NCBI RefSeq assembly: GCF_900206265.1
Contig: NZ_LT907782.1
Span: 2,542,001-2,606,000, forward strand
DNA length: 64,000 nucleotides
Direction of reading: 5' to 3'
DNA from: Nitrosomonas ureae
GTDB taxonomy: Bacteria; Pseudomonadota; Gammaproteobacteria; Burkholderiales; Nitrosomonadaceae
Under the pieces are notes generated by a model, which was not told the DNA's origin, did not search any database, and was given only the letters and a program-made list of their open reading frames with translations. A program made the translations under genes and the position numbers. Below are positions 9,465 through 17,471 of this stretch, piece after piece (the first letter of the stretch is position 1; each line of letters opens with the position of its first letter).

Positions 9465-9872
9465 ATGGCAGATAATTACGATGCTAGGGTACAACAGGTG
9501 ACTGATCGCTATATACACGCTAGCTACGGTTTATGGAATGCACTACTTACCGTGAATGGGCTTATTCTTGCTGCTGCCACAATGGTTTCTGGTGATCAAG
9601 GTTCCTACTTTAAACTGGCAGTTGTTGTTCTTGCTATGTTTTCTATAGGACTATTAACTTATAACTATGTTGTAATAAAACTGACTTATTTTCGTATAGG
9701 TGAAGTGATTTCAAGTAATCCAGACCAGCTTACACCTGAAGTAAAAGAAAAAGATATCAATAATGCTCTTACAAGAAATAAGAGAGCTAAATGGTTTGAA
9801 AATATTTGTTTGATTATTCTATTAATTCAGTCAGCTCTGTTGGTGGTAAATTTTGTGTATTCAATTGCCTAA
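9465..9872 (+). CDS. Small hypothetical membrane protein (three predicted helices)
   Basis: A 135-residue protein with hydrophobic segments at about 23-41, 49-71 and 111-133 and a charged stretch (residues 78-110, PEVKEKDINNALTRNKRAKW) between the second and third. No signal peptide, catalytic motif or metal site is apparent. The gene is AT-rich and stands alone, 150 bp after the previous gene. The topology resembles small bacterial SLATT-like or phage-defence membrane proteins, but that is only a resemblance of shape. No function is assigned. Confidence 0.6.
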   Translation: MADNYDARVQQVTDRYIHASYGLWNALLTVNGLILAAATMVSGDQGSYFKLAVVVLAMFSIGLLTYNYVVIKLTYFRIGEVISSNPDQLTPEVKEKDINNALTRNKRAKWFENICLIILLIQSALLVVNFVYSIA

Positions 9873-10030
9873 CAATCACGTCAGATCCACTTTCTTCAGT
9901 CGCTGGAAGCTCGTGTTGTTTGTGTGGGTGGTTAGGTGGCCATTATTCAAACTCTCGACAGATTGTCAACAAATGGGTCAGCTCGCGAACAAAGAAAATG
10001 GATAGGTAATATGAGACAGATGATCGCTAT

Positions 10031-10885
10031 CTAGCGATGCCTGGGAAATCCACTACCCTGGCCGACACCACTACGGCCTTTGCCGAAAATTATTACAACC
10101 GCGATAATGGCGACCGTAACGACACCGGCTATGACTTTATTCCAATCAATAACTGTTTTATAGATCCGGAAATCGTCCCGCCAGCGAATGCGTTGCCAAA
10201 TTTCATCGGAGGTTATTACTCGAAGGGGGCTGACGGTATCAAGCGTTACGGTAACTTCATGATCTGCGTTGATATCAATCGAATCGGTTGGATTTCCCCG
10301 TGATGTCACCGAGATCGTGCCGCTGATGACGGTGACTTCTGTTTCATGTTGCGATACATTGAGATGCAGGATCGCGTTTTTGGCGTGGATGATTGCGTGC
10401 AAGGTTTCGATTCTTTGTTCGCAGTCTGATGTTTCCGTGAATACATTGCCGATTTTGAAATCATCCACACGAATGAGACAGGATGAACCCGATGCCTTGA
10501 GCCGAATACGGGCACCACTCCGAGGGCCGCTGCTGACGAACGAATGATTTTTTACTTGCTCCATTTCATTTACTGAAGAGCCATTAAGCAACACGTTTTT
10601 GCCTGATGATTGGATCAATCCGATGGTTGCATCATCAGGCACAGTGCTAAGATGAAAACGAGCGCCGGTATGTTCATCTTGTTCCCACAAACCACCGGCT
10701 TCAACAAGACTTTTATCCATGATAGGAATTGTTTTGCAACCGGCAAGCAGCAAAGCTGCCAGCAAGAGCAGCAACAAACCATGATTGCCGGAAAAATTCA
10801 ATGGAGAAAATATTAATCCTGGATAGCGTCCCGGATAGATACTTATTATCTTGAAGAGGAATGGCTTGATTTCTGTGGTATCCAT
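10031..10885 (-). CDS. FecR-like domain lipoprotein with C-terminal membrane helix
   Basis: A 284-residue protein. The start ATG at 10885 is backed by a strong SD (AAAGGAG, seven bases upstream). The hydrophobic run LLLLLLAALLLAGC (residues 37-50) ends in a lipobox, but it is preceded by an unusually long 36-residue N-region. The middle (about residues 110-230) carries blocks such as VISGTISVTSRGN and INADHEVTVTL that resemble the beta-helical FecR domain. A second hydrophobic helix VIAGVVTVAIIAVVIIFG lies near the C-terminus, followed by a Gly/Arg tail. No ECF sigma factor or TonB receptor is adjacent, so it is not a classical FecIR system. Confidence 0.6.
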   Translation of the reverse strand: MDTTEIKPFLFKIISIYPGRYPGLIFSPLNFSGNHGLLLLLLAALLLAGCKTIPIMDKSLVEAGGLWEQDEHTGARFHLSTVPDDATIGLIQSSGKNVLLNGSSVNEMEQVKNHSFVSSGPRSGARIRLKASGSSCLIRVDDFKIGNVFTETSDCEQRIETLHAIIHAKNAILHLNVSQHETEVTVISGTISVTSRGNPTDSIDINADHEVTVTLDTVSPLRVITSDEIWQRIRWRDDFRIYKTVIDWNKVIAGVVTVAIIAVVIIFGKGRSGVGQGSGFPRHR

Positions 10886-11176
10886 TTCGTTGCTCCTTTC
10901 AATCCTTTGTTTCAGGTAGTTTCCTAATCAGGGTACTGTATAGGAGATTGTATGAATCAGGACTGAATAAAGTGTTCGGAGGTGCAAAAGGAAGTACCGC
11001 AAAATAGCCTGATCGTGGATATCAGGTTTAACATTTAGAAATATACGCGTTGCTGTTTCAATTCAAGAAATGAAAAAGGTCATTGGGGTGAGGCGTCAAT
11101 GACATTGGAATAGTTTTCACACCGATCCAGTATTTTGCTATATTCCCGGCTTTGTCTTTTCTTTGCGGTTATCACA

Positions 11177-11779
11177 TTGGAACATACATCTCCATCAGAA
11201 AAATCAAATGAGAAGAAAGATGAGATCTTGCAAGCTTTGGCAGAGATGCTGGAACATCCGCAGAGGCTCAAGATAACCACTGCAGCATTAGCTATGAAGC
11301 TGGGAATCTCTCAATCATCCATATACCGTTGTTTCCCCAATAAAGCGCAAATGTTTGAAGCACTGATAGAATTTATTGAAAAGACTTTGTTTGTGTTGAT
11401 CAATAAGATTCTGCAAGAAGGGCATTCCGCTACCCAAAAGATCGAAAATTTGTTGCTGCTATTGTTAGGATTCTCGCGCAAGAATCCGGGCATGACGCGC
11501 ATTCTGGTGAACGATGTCTTGATCAATGAGAATGAGCATTTACAATTTCGTGTTAATCAGTTACATGACAGATTAGAAGCCACCCTGAAACAAGCGTTAC
11601 GCTTTGCTGCTTCCGAGGGGCAAATCAATAGAAATGTGAATGTTACGGCACATGCTAATTTATTGTTGTGCTTCGTGATTGGCCGCTGGTATCAGTTTGT
11701 CAAAAGTGAATTTGCGCGAGATCCTCTAGCAGACTGGGAAGTTCAGCGATTGATTTTGTTGCCATCCGAGCTACTTTGA
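11177..11779 (+). CDS. slmA: TetR-family nucleoid-occlusion-type regulator (SlmA-like)
   Basis: The N-terminal helix-turn-helix (ITTAALAMKLGISQSSIYRCFPNKAQMFEALIEFIE) follows E. coli SlmA closely, preceded by EILQALAEMLEHPQ, and the next block NPGMTRILVNDVLINENEHLQFRVNQL also matches. SlmA binds DNA palindromes and blocks FtsZ assembly over the nucleoid. Length from the TTG used here is 200, close to SlmA (198). A longer reading from TTG at 11135 adds a hydrophobic leader without support. Neither start has a clear SD, so the exact start is uncertain. It is convergent with moeB, 35 bp apart. Confidence 0.72.
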   Translation: MEHTSPSEKSNEKKDEILQALAEMLEHPQRLKITTAALAMKLGISQSSIYRCFPNKAQMFEALIEFIEKTLFVLINKILQEGHSATQKIENLLLLLLGFSRKNPGMTRILVNDVLINENEHLQFRVNQLHDRLEATLKQALRFAASEGQINRNVNVTAHANLLLCFVIGRWYQFVKSEFARDPLADWEVQRLILLPSELL

Positions 11780-11814
11780 ACTGAGAAGATTTCACACATT
11801 GCTTGGTGGTGGTT

Positions 11815-12573
11815 TTATACTGATATTGATGATTGACATATCGGGCAGGCCGGATCTTTATGCAGATGGATGGAGCGCCAATTCATCGTGAGGCCATCGA
11901 GTAATTGCAGGCGGCCGTTCAGGCTTGTGCCAATATTCAACAGAATTTTTAGTGCTTCTGCGGCTTGCATTGAGCCGATTATGCCCACGATTGGTGAAAA
12001 AACGCCCATGATGGCGCAGGGCATATCTTCTTGATTTCCTGTGTCAGGGTATAGGCAGTGATAGCAAGAGCTATCGTCATGGCGTAGATCAAACACGCTG
12101 ATCTGACCACTAAAACGCACTGCAGCTCCGGAGATTAGGGGTTTCTTGTTAATGACACACGCTTGGTTGATCTGGTAGCGCGTATTGAAATTGTCACTGG
12201 CATCAATGACTACATCAACGTCTGCTGTGAGTTGTAGTAATTTTTCAGCGCCTACGTACTCATGGATTGTAGTGATATTGATTTCTGGGTTGATTCTAAC
12301 TAATAATTGTTTGGCTGAAACAACTTTTGCAACACCGATTGATTGACTGTCATGCATAATTTGCCGTTGCAAATTAGTTAGATCAATCTGATCGCCATCA
12401 CAAATTATCAGGCTGCCCACTCCGCTGGCAGCAAGATAAAGCGCTATGGGGGAACCTAAGCCACCCGCTCCGACAATTAATGCGCGAGAGTGATTAAGTT
12501 TTTCCTGCCCCGCAATATCAATTTGCGGGAGCAGGATATGGCGACTGTACCGCAGGAGTTGATGGTCATTCAC
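11815..12573 (-). CDS. moeB: Molybdopterin-synthase adenylyltransferase / ThiF-family E1-like enzyme
   Basis: The 252-residue protein has the ATP-binding loop VGAGGLGSPIALYLAASGVG, the arginine block DLTNLQRQI and DASDNFNTRYQIN, all typical of MoeB/ThiF. Two cysteine pairs (CYHC and CPIC) form the structural zinc site. It activates the C-terminal glycine of a ubiquitin-like sulfur carrier (MoaD or ThiS). MoeB is the better name because of the zinc pairs and lack of a rhodanese domain, but MoeB and ThiF are not separable with certainty by eye. It is last in the gpmA-envC-ctpA-moeB minus-strand group, 19 bp after ctpA. Confidence 0.88.
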   Translation of the reverse strand: MNDHQLLRYSRHILLPQIDIAGQEKLNHSRALIVGAGGLGSPIALYLAASGVGSLIICDGDQIDLTNLQRQIMHDSQSIGVAKVVSAKQLLVRINPEINITTIHEYVGAEKLLQLTADVDVVIDASDNFNTRYQINQACVINKKPLISGAAVRFSGQISVFDLRHDDSSCYHCLYPDTGNQEDMPCAIMGVFSPIVGIIGSMQAAEALKILLNIGTSLNGRLQLLDGLTMNWRSIHLHKDPACPICQSSISV

Positions 12574-12592
12574 AATCCTTATAAACTTTTAA

Positions 12593-14029
12593 TCAACTAT
12601 CGCTTTCATCATTGGGTTCTGGCGGGGATGAGGGAATGCCTTTAAAGTAATTCATGGCTTGTTTTAACAGTTCATCTTCTTCCGACCCGAATTCGAGAGG
12701 AGCATTATTTTTTGTATCTTTTTTCTTTTTATCTTTCTTGTCTTTTTTGTCACCTGCTGGTTTTGATCCTGTTTTCTCTGCCTCGGAAGTCACTATCTTC
12801 TCGGTTTTTTTGCCATTGGACAAGTGGCGATTCAAATCTGATTCACGCAAGCGTTGATCATCACCGTTGTCAGCTTCATCCAGAATATCCGGCGTAATAC
12901 CTTGTGCCTGAATAGATTGTCCGTTGGGTGTATAGTAACGCGCAGTTGTTAGTTTAATCGCAGTATTATTTCCTAATGGTAATATTGTTTGTACCGATCC
13001 TTTGCCGAATGTCTGCGATCCCATGACGATGGAGCGTTTATGATCTTGCAAAGCACCTGCAACAATTTCGGAGGCTGAAGCAGAGCCCCCATTGACCAAT
13101 GTAATCATGGGCACGGTTTTTACTTCAGTAGGTAAACCTTTTAAGTAATCTTTATCAGGTCCACGCAAATAAAACTCCGGATTGGCGTGCAATTTCATTT
13201 TTGCATCCGGGCTACGGCCTTCAGTGTAAACGACCAACGCATTTTCCGGCAGAAAAGCAGCTGATACTGCAACCGCCCCATTAAGTAATCCTCCCGGATC
13301 GTTTCGCAAATCCAATATTAGGCCTTTCATTTCTCCCTTGTTTTCACCGAATAGGGTTCTGATCGCTTGCGCCAAATTCTCACCAGTTTGTTCTTGAAAT
13401 TGTGTGATGCGAATATAGGCGTAGCCGGGTTCGAGCATTTTTGATTTGACACTCTGAATTTTTATGATGTCACGTACTAAATTAAAAATCAGTGGTTCAG
13501 TCTCGCCTTCCCGTACTATCGTAATTTTTATCGAAGTTTTGGGTTTGCCGCGCATGAGCTTGATCGCATCATTAAGTGTCATGCCTTTGACAACGGTGTC
13601 ATCCAATTTAACGATCAGATCGCCAGTTTTAATACCCGCACGAAATGCCGGGGTGTCTTCAATGGGGGAAATCACTTTTACTACACCGTCTTCCATAGTT
13701 ACTTGGATACCTAGCCCGCCAAATTCACCTTGTGTACCAATTTGTAGTTCCTTATATTCGTCTTTATCAAGATACGAAGAATGAGGATCCAATCCAACCA
13801 GCATGCCATTGATAGCTTCAGTAATCAGTTTTTTGTCTTCTACCGATTCGACATAGTCACTTTTGATGCGACCAAAAACCTGAGCGAAGGTGCGTAATTC
13901 TTCGATTGGTAATGGATGGATGGCTTCAATATTTTCTTTTTTGGCAATGGCGGAGAAGTTCAAACTGAGCATAATTCCAGCGATTACTCCAATTAGAATT
14001 AAACCTGTTTTTCTGATTACATTACTCAT
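12593..14029 (-). CDS. ctpA: Carboxyl-terminal processing protease (S41 family, PDZ domain)
   Basis: The start is the ATG at 14029, with GGAGAT upstream, giving 478 residues; an upstream reading would overlap envC. An N-terminal hydrophobic segment (residues 8-29) acts as signal or anchor, so it works in the periplasm. The PDZ domain spans about 98-175 (GEFGGLGIQV to IREGE). The protease core has DLRNDPGGLL and NGGSASASEIVAG, with the catalytic Ser about 318 and Lys about 343 (TFGKGSVQ), 25 residues apart as in Prc. The C-terminal tail is Lys/Asp-rich (KKDKKDKKKKDTK). Adjacent envC suggests a role in cell-wall hydrolase control. Confidence 0.92.
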   Translation of the reverse strand: MSNVIRKTGLILIGVIAGIMLSLNFSAIAKKENIEAIHPLPIEELRTFAQVFGRIKSDYVESVEDKKLITEAINGMLVGLDPHSSYLDKDEYKELQIGTQGEFGGLGIQVTMEDGVVKVISPIEDTPAFRAGIKTGDLIVKLDDTVVKGMTLNDAIKLMRGKPKTSIKITIVREGETEPLIFNLVRDIIKIQSVKSKMLEPGYAYIRITQFQEQTGENLAQAIRTLFGENKGEMKGLILDLRNDPGGLLNGAVAVSAAFLPENALVVYTEGRSPDAKMKLHANPEFYLRGPDKDYLKGLPTEVKTVPMITLVNGGSASASEIVAGALQDHKRSIVMGSQTFGKGSVQTILPLGNNTAIKLTTARYYTPNGQSIQAQGITPDILDEADNGDDQRLRESDLNRHLSNGKKTEKIVTSEAEKTGSKPAGDKKDKKDKKKKDTKNNAPLEFGSEEDELLKQAMNYFKGIPSSPPEPNDESDS

Positions 14030-14076
14030 GATGCTATCTCCGCACTGATCAAATTTGTGTAAATGGTTTATCGCGA

Positions 14077-15261
14077 TTATTCTATTTTTATCCATGTCAA
14101 AGGATCGAAGGGTTTGCCCCTATGACGAAGTTCAAAATATAGACCTGAATTTGCATTACCATCGCTATTTCCTACTGTGGCTATTGTATCGCCGCCGAGA
14201 ATCATGTCACCTACTTGTTTATGGAGTGTTGTATTATTGCCATAAAGGCTCATATAGTTATTTCCATGATCCAGAATTATCAAATTACCAAAACCTCTCA
14301 ACCAGTCAGCAAATACAATCCTTCCTCCAGAAATGGCTTTAACATCACTACCCTTAGGCGCTTGTATAAACAGACCTTTCCACGTTATATGTTTACCTGA
14401 ACGTTGACCTCCAAAAGTATTCACAAGTTTCCCGCGCACAGGTAAATTTAATTTACCCTTGAGTGACGGAAAAGGAGTATTTGCTGTAGAAGCATCTGGG
14501 AGCTTAGTATTAATCTGAGAATTGATGCTGGATTTCTCCTGAGCGAGGAATTTATTAATCTCATTAACTAAGCGAGTAATGCGTTTTTCGTTATCTTTAA
14601 GCTTATTAAGCTCTTGTTGTTTCTGTGTAATTTTATCAGATACTTGTGATAGGATCTTTTGCTGTTTGTTTTTTTCGTGCTCGAGTTTTTTGCGCTCATC
14701 ATGATATTGGGTTTGAATGGCAGCTATTTCTTTTTTCTTGTGGCGGCTCATTTCAGTGAGCGTCAAGATTTCATGTTGATTCTTTCTTAGGGCCGTAATG
14801 CTATTCGAACGAGCAAGCGCGAATTGTTGGTAATAATAGGCGTTTCGGGCAATTTGATTGGGATCATATTGGCTTAACAGTAAGTGTAAATAATTGTGTT
14901 GCCCTCTGACATATTGCTCGTAAAGCAATTTTTCTAGTCGACTTCGTTCGATTTTGATTTCTTCGCTGATTACACGGTGCCGAGCCTGTAGCTGTTTGTA
15001 TTCTTCAATGACTTTCCGGTCATTTGCAATAAGTTCGGTCAATTTGTGAGAGATATCATTGATTGTTTGCTCGGTTTTACGTAATGTGTTTGTTGTATCT
15101 TGTTTTAGCGATTCTTTATTAGCTAAATCTTTTTGGAGTAATTGTATGCGTTCACGTAACAATCTGAGGTTTTCCTGGTTACTTGAGAATGCTGAAAGGG
15201 GACAAATAAAAGCCAATACGCATGCCAACAGCACTGAATAAATACACTGTATATGAATCAA
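14077..15261 (-). CDS. envC: Murein hydrolase activator EnvC (degenerate LytM/M23 domain)
   Basis: A signal peptide (YSVLLACVLAFICPLSAFS) is followed by a long coiled coil (about residues 28-250, rich in Lys/Glu/Gln) and a C-terminal LytM domain (about 275-390). The LytM domain lacks usual M23 zinc ligands: the H-x3-D site reads as KGLFIQ and the HxH site as ELRH. This degeneracy is the mark of EnvC, which activates amidases AmiA/AmiB at the septum instead of cutting peptidoglycan itself. The start is a TTG with no strong SD, so a slightly shorter form is possible. It lies between gpmA and ctpA, as in many proteobacteria. Confidence 0.88.
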   Translation of the reverse strand: MIHIQCIYSVLLACVLAFICPLSAFSSNQENLRLLRERIQLLQKDLANKESLKQDTTNTLRKTEQTINDISHKLTELIANDRKVIEEYKQLQARHRVISEEIKIERSRLEKLLYEQYVRGQHNYLHLLLSQYDPNQIARNAYYYQQFALARSNSITALRKNQHEILTLTEMSRHKKKEIAAIQTQYHDERKKLEHEKNKQQKILSQVSDKITQKQQELNKLKDNEKRITRLVNEINKFLAQEKSSINSQINTKLPDASTANTPFPSLKGKLNLPVRGKLVNTFGGQRSGKHITWKGLFIQAPKGSDVKAISGGRIVFADWLRGFGNLIILDHGNNYMSLYGNNTTLHKQVGDMILGGDTIATVGNSDGNANSGLYFELRHRGKPFDPLTWIKIE

Positions 15262-15342
15262 ATTAAACGTATCAGTTTCCCCAAAAGGTGTAATTTATTC
15301 GAATTAGTACAAAGCATATACTTGAATAAACGGACAGCTGTT

Positions 15343-16092
15343 TTAACCAACTAATTTTCCTTGGTTAGCTACAATCTTCATTGCTTCCTGAATGTCTGTT
15401 GGATTCCCAAGATAATAATTCCGTATGGGTTTTAAATTATCATCCAGCTCATATACTAACGGAATGCCAGTAGGAATGTTGCAATTGAGAATATCATTGT
15501 CGGAAACATTATCTAAATATTTGACCAGTGCTCTTAACGAATTTCCATGCGCGGCAATAATCACGCTTTTATCCGCCTGGATCTGAGGTGCAATAGTTGT
15601 GTTCCAATAGGGTAAAAATCTTGTAACCGTATCTTTAAGACACTCAGTTAAAGGAATATCATTGCGTGCTAAATTTTTATAGCGCAGATCGGCGCCTGCA
15701 TAACGTTGATCATCAATGTTCAACGCAGGCGGCCTAACATCATAGCTTCGCCGCCAAATTAGGACTTGTTCATCACCGTATTGGGCGGCTATTTCCATTT
15801 TATTAAGACCTTGCAGGGCACCATAATGCCGTTCATTCAATCGCCATGTATGCTCTATTGGAATCCACATCTGATCCATTTTATCCAGCACTATCCATAA
15901 AGTCCGAATGGCGCGCTTGAGAACGGATGTGTAGCCGATATCAAATGTAAATCCATGTTCGCGTAAAAGCTGTCCTGCATTTTGAGCTTCTTGAATGCCA
16001 TTTGGGGTTAAATCAACATCTGTCCAACCCGTAAATCGATTTTCTTGATTCCAAGTACTTTCTCCGTGGCGTAGGAGAACAATTTTTTTCAT
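15343..16092 (-). CDS. gpmA: 2,3-bisphosphoglycerate-dependent phosphoglycerate mutase
   Basis: Interconverts 3- and 2-phosphoglycerate. The phosphohistidine motif [10 protein letters not shown] (His9) opens the protein, followed by [29 protein letters not shown] holds the acid Glu (about 87); [14 protein letters not shown] carries the second His. Length 249 is exact for GpmA. The ATG has AAAGGT a few bases upstream. It heads the minus-strand gpmA-envC-ctpA-moeB group. The assignment is firm. Confidence 0.97.
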   Translation of the reverse strand: MKKIVLLRHGESTWNQENRFTGWTDVDLTPNGIQEAQNAGQLLREHGFTFDIGYTSVLKRAIRTLWIVLDKMDQMWIPIEHTWRLNERHYGALQGLNKMEIAAQYGDEQVLIWRRSYDVRPPALNIDDQRYAGADLRYKNLARNDIPLTECLKDTVTRFLPYWNTTIAPQIQADKSVIIAAHGNSLRALVKYLDNVSDNDILNCNIPTGIPLVYELDDNLKPIRNYYLGNPTDIQEAMKIVANQGKLVG

Positions 16093-16477
16093 ATTGACCT
16101 TTAATGAAAAACAGAATGAATATTTTGAGAAGGCTTAAAGACTTTTAGCATTTTATTATAATTTAAGCTTGAAACACAGTATAGGGCCGATACTTTTAAG
16201 CGAATACGAAAGATTCGCGTAAGTCACATTCGTTTCTGAAAATATTGCTTCATTCGGTTCATTAGTCAGAGAATGGTGGAATAAAGGAGAGTTCGTTGAA
16301 AAATACTCGTCGCCAAACGATAAGTATTTACGCTACAAATATTTTAATTTCGATTAATATTCTAAATTTTTTGTTATACAATCCCGAGCTTAATTTGTTC
16401 GTTGTTCGACTGAAATAACTGAGCTTACATCAATAAACCGGGTTTGCAGATAAATGCAAATATAATTTGGAGAGAAT
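16093..16477. other. Divergent intergenic region between gpmA and the His-rich gene
   Basis: A 385-bp AT-rich region between divergently transcribed genes. It should hold the promoters of gpmA (leftward) and of the His-rich gene (rightward), but I could not single out convincing -35/-10 pairs. It also contains one short open frame with a good ribosome binding site (16296-16418, listed separately). No repeat, RNA gene or terminator was recognised. Confidence 0.5.
16296..16418 (+). CDS. Possible small membrane peptide (40 residues)
   Basis: A TTG-started frame of 40 codons preceded by AAAGGAGAG six bases upstream, one of the best SD sequences in the area. The product would have a basic N-terminus (KNTRRQ) followed by a hydrophobic stretch (ISIYATNILISINILNFLLY), the shape of a single-span small protein. 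It ends 60 bp before the His-rich protein. Nothing known matches by eye, and the composition is close to random AT-rich sequence, so this is only a candidate. Confidence 0.25.
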   Translation: MKNTRRQTISIYATNILISINILNFLLYNPELNLFVVRLK

Positions 16478-17200
16478 ATGAAGGCAGTTTCTAGGAATAT
16501 TTGGGTAACAAAATTTGGTGGTGTGATTTTAGCTTCTTTGCTGACATTGCCCGTGCATGCGCAGTTGATGCTGGCACATGAAGGGCATCATGATGCAGGT
16601 GGTTGTACGATTAAAACGGGTGAATTTCCTGTAACATTCAGTGCGTATGAAGTGCCTGAAGGGGGTATACCACCAATGCACTCATTCTGCGAAAATTTGC
16701 CAAATACTGGTAAGGTGAATTTGACTGTTGAGCTGCCTCAACAGGCACGCCAAATGCTTTTAGCTGTTCGTTTGGTGAAAGAGGGTCATGAAGGACATAG
16801 TGGAGAACAGCATAATAGTGCTGCCATCAATCATAAACCGGCAGATGTAGATGATCATTCGGGACATGAGGGTATGGAACATGGTGATGAACATATAGAA
16901 CACGGAATCGCTGAGCATGGAATCGTATATATGCCTCCAGAGATGCATAGATCAGGAATTATTGTGGTCGCAGCTAATATCGAAGAAAAAGGTCAATATG
17001 CAATTCATTTGGAAAGAAAGGATGATGCAGGGGATGTTAAGACAGTAGTAAAGATTCCATTAAGTGTTGGAAAAGGTGGTGGACACGGTAGTCATGGCGG
17101 CGGAATTGGATTGATGGAGATTGCGCTATTGGTTGCAGTGGGTGGTGGAGCTGCTTTTTATTTTATGCGACGCAAAAAAGCATCTGAAGCATCCGCATAA
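16478..17200 (+). CDS. Histidine-rich, membrane-anchored periplasmic protein (putative metal-binding)
   Basis: A 240-residue protein with a signal peptide (residues 1-28, ending near PVHAQ), a mature part containing two Cys (GGC near 43, FCENLP near 71) and several His clusters: HEGHHD, EGHEGHSGEQH, DHSGHEGMEHGDEH, EHGIAEHG, and GGGHGSHGGG near the C-terminus. A C-terminal helix (GLMEIALLVAVGGGAAFYFM) followed by RRKK is a membrane anchor similar in plan to that of HAO. SD GGAGAG upstream of the ATG. Copper binding is inferred from composition and from the copper-rich lifestyle of ammonia oxidisers. No named family is recognised. It lies 268 bp upstream of hao, same strand. Confidence 0.7.
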   Translation: MKAVSRNIWVTKFGGVILASLLTLPVHAQLMLAHEGHHDAGGCTIKTGEFPVTFSAYEVPEGGIPPMHSFCENLPNTGKVNLTVELPQQARQMLLAVRLVKEGHEGHSGEQHNSAAINHKPADVDDHSGHEGMEHGDEHIEHGIAEHGIVYMPPEMHRSGIIVVAANIEEKGQYAIHLERKDDAGDVKTVVKIPLSVGKGGGHGSHGGGIGLMEIALLVAVGGGAAFYFMRRKKASEASA

Positions 17201-17311
17201 TTTAATCAGTGATTATTCGGTATTGTTGGTTTATGCAATTAATGTATTGAATTGATTGAAAGATGGTTGTCACGAGTTTTTTTGTGTTTCAATTCTGTCT
17301 GTCAAAAACCC

Positions 17312-17340
17312 TTGACAGTACAAGGATGACTAAGTAGTCT
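17312..17340 (+). promoter_or_regulatory. Predicted sigma-70 promoter of hao
   Basis: A perfect -35 TTGACA (17312-17317) is followed after exactly 17 bases by TAGTCT (17335-17340), a moderate -10. The position, about 130 bp before the hao start, leaves a long purine-rich leader. It is the best promoter match in the 267-bp gap, but transcription start data would be needed to confirm it. Confidence 0.55.
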
Positions 17341-17444
17341 AGGGGAGGATGCTATCTGTTGAAGGTGGACGGATGGTGGGGTTTTATGCTGAAGGGAAGG
17401 GGGTCTTATGAGAGGCCGGGAAGATAAGGAAAGGGAAAGAAATT

Positions 17445-17471
17445 ATGGAAAACCAAAGGAGAGAGAGATGA
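17445..17471 (+). other. Eight-codon upstream ORF overlapping the hao start codon
   Basis: ATG at 17445 opens a frame of eight codons (MENQRRER) that stops with TGA at 17469-17471, overlapping the hao ATG as ATGA. The hao SD (AAAGGAGAGAGAG) lies inside it. Such an overlap could couple hao initiation to translation of the leader peptide. It has no strong SD of its own (AAAGGGAAAGAAATT precedes it), so it may be chance. Confidence 0.25.
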
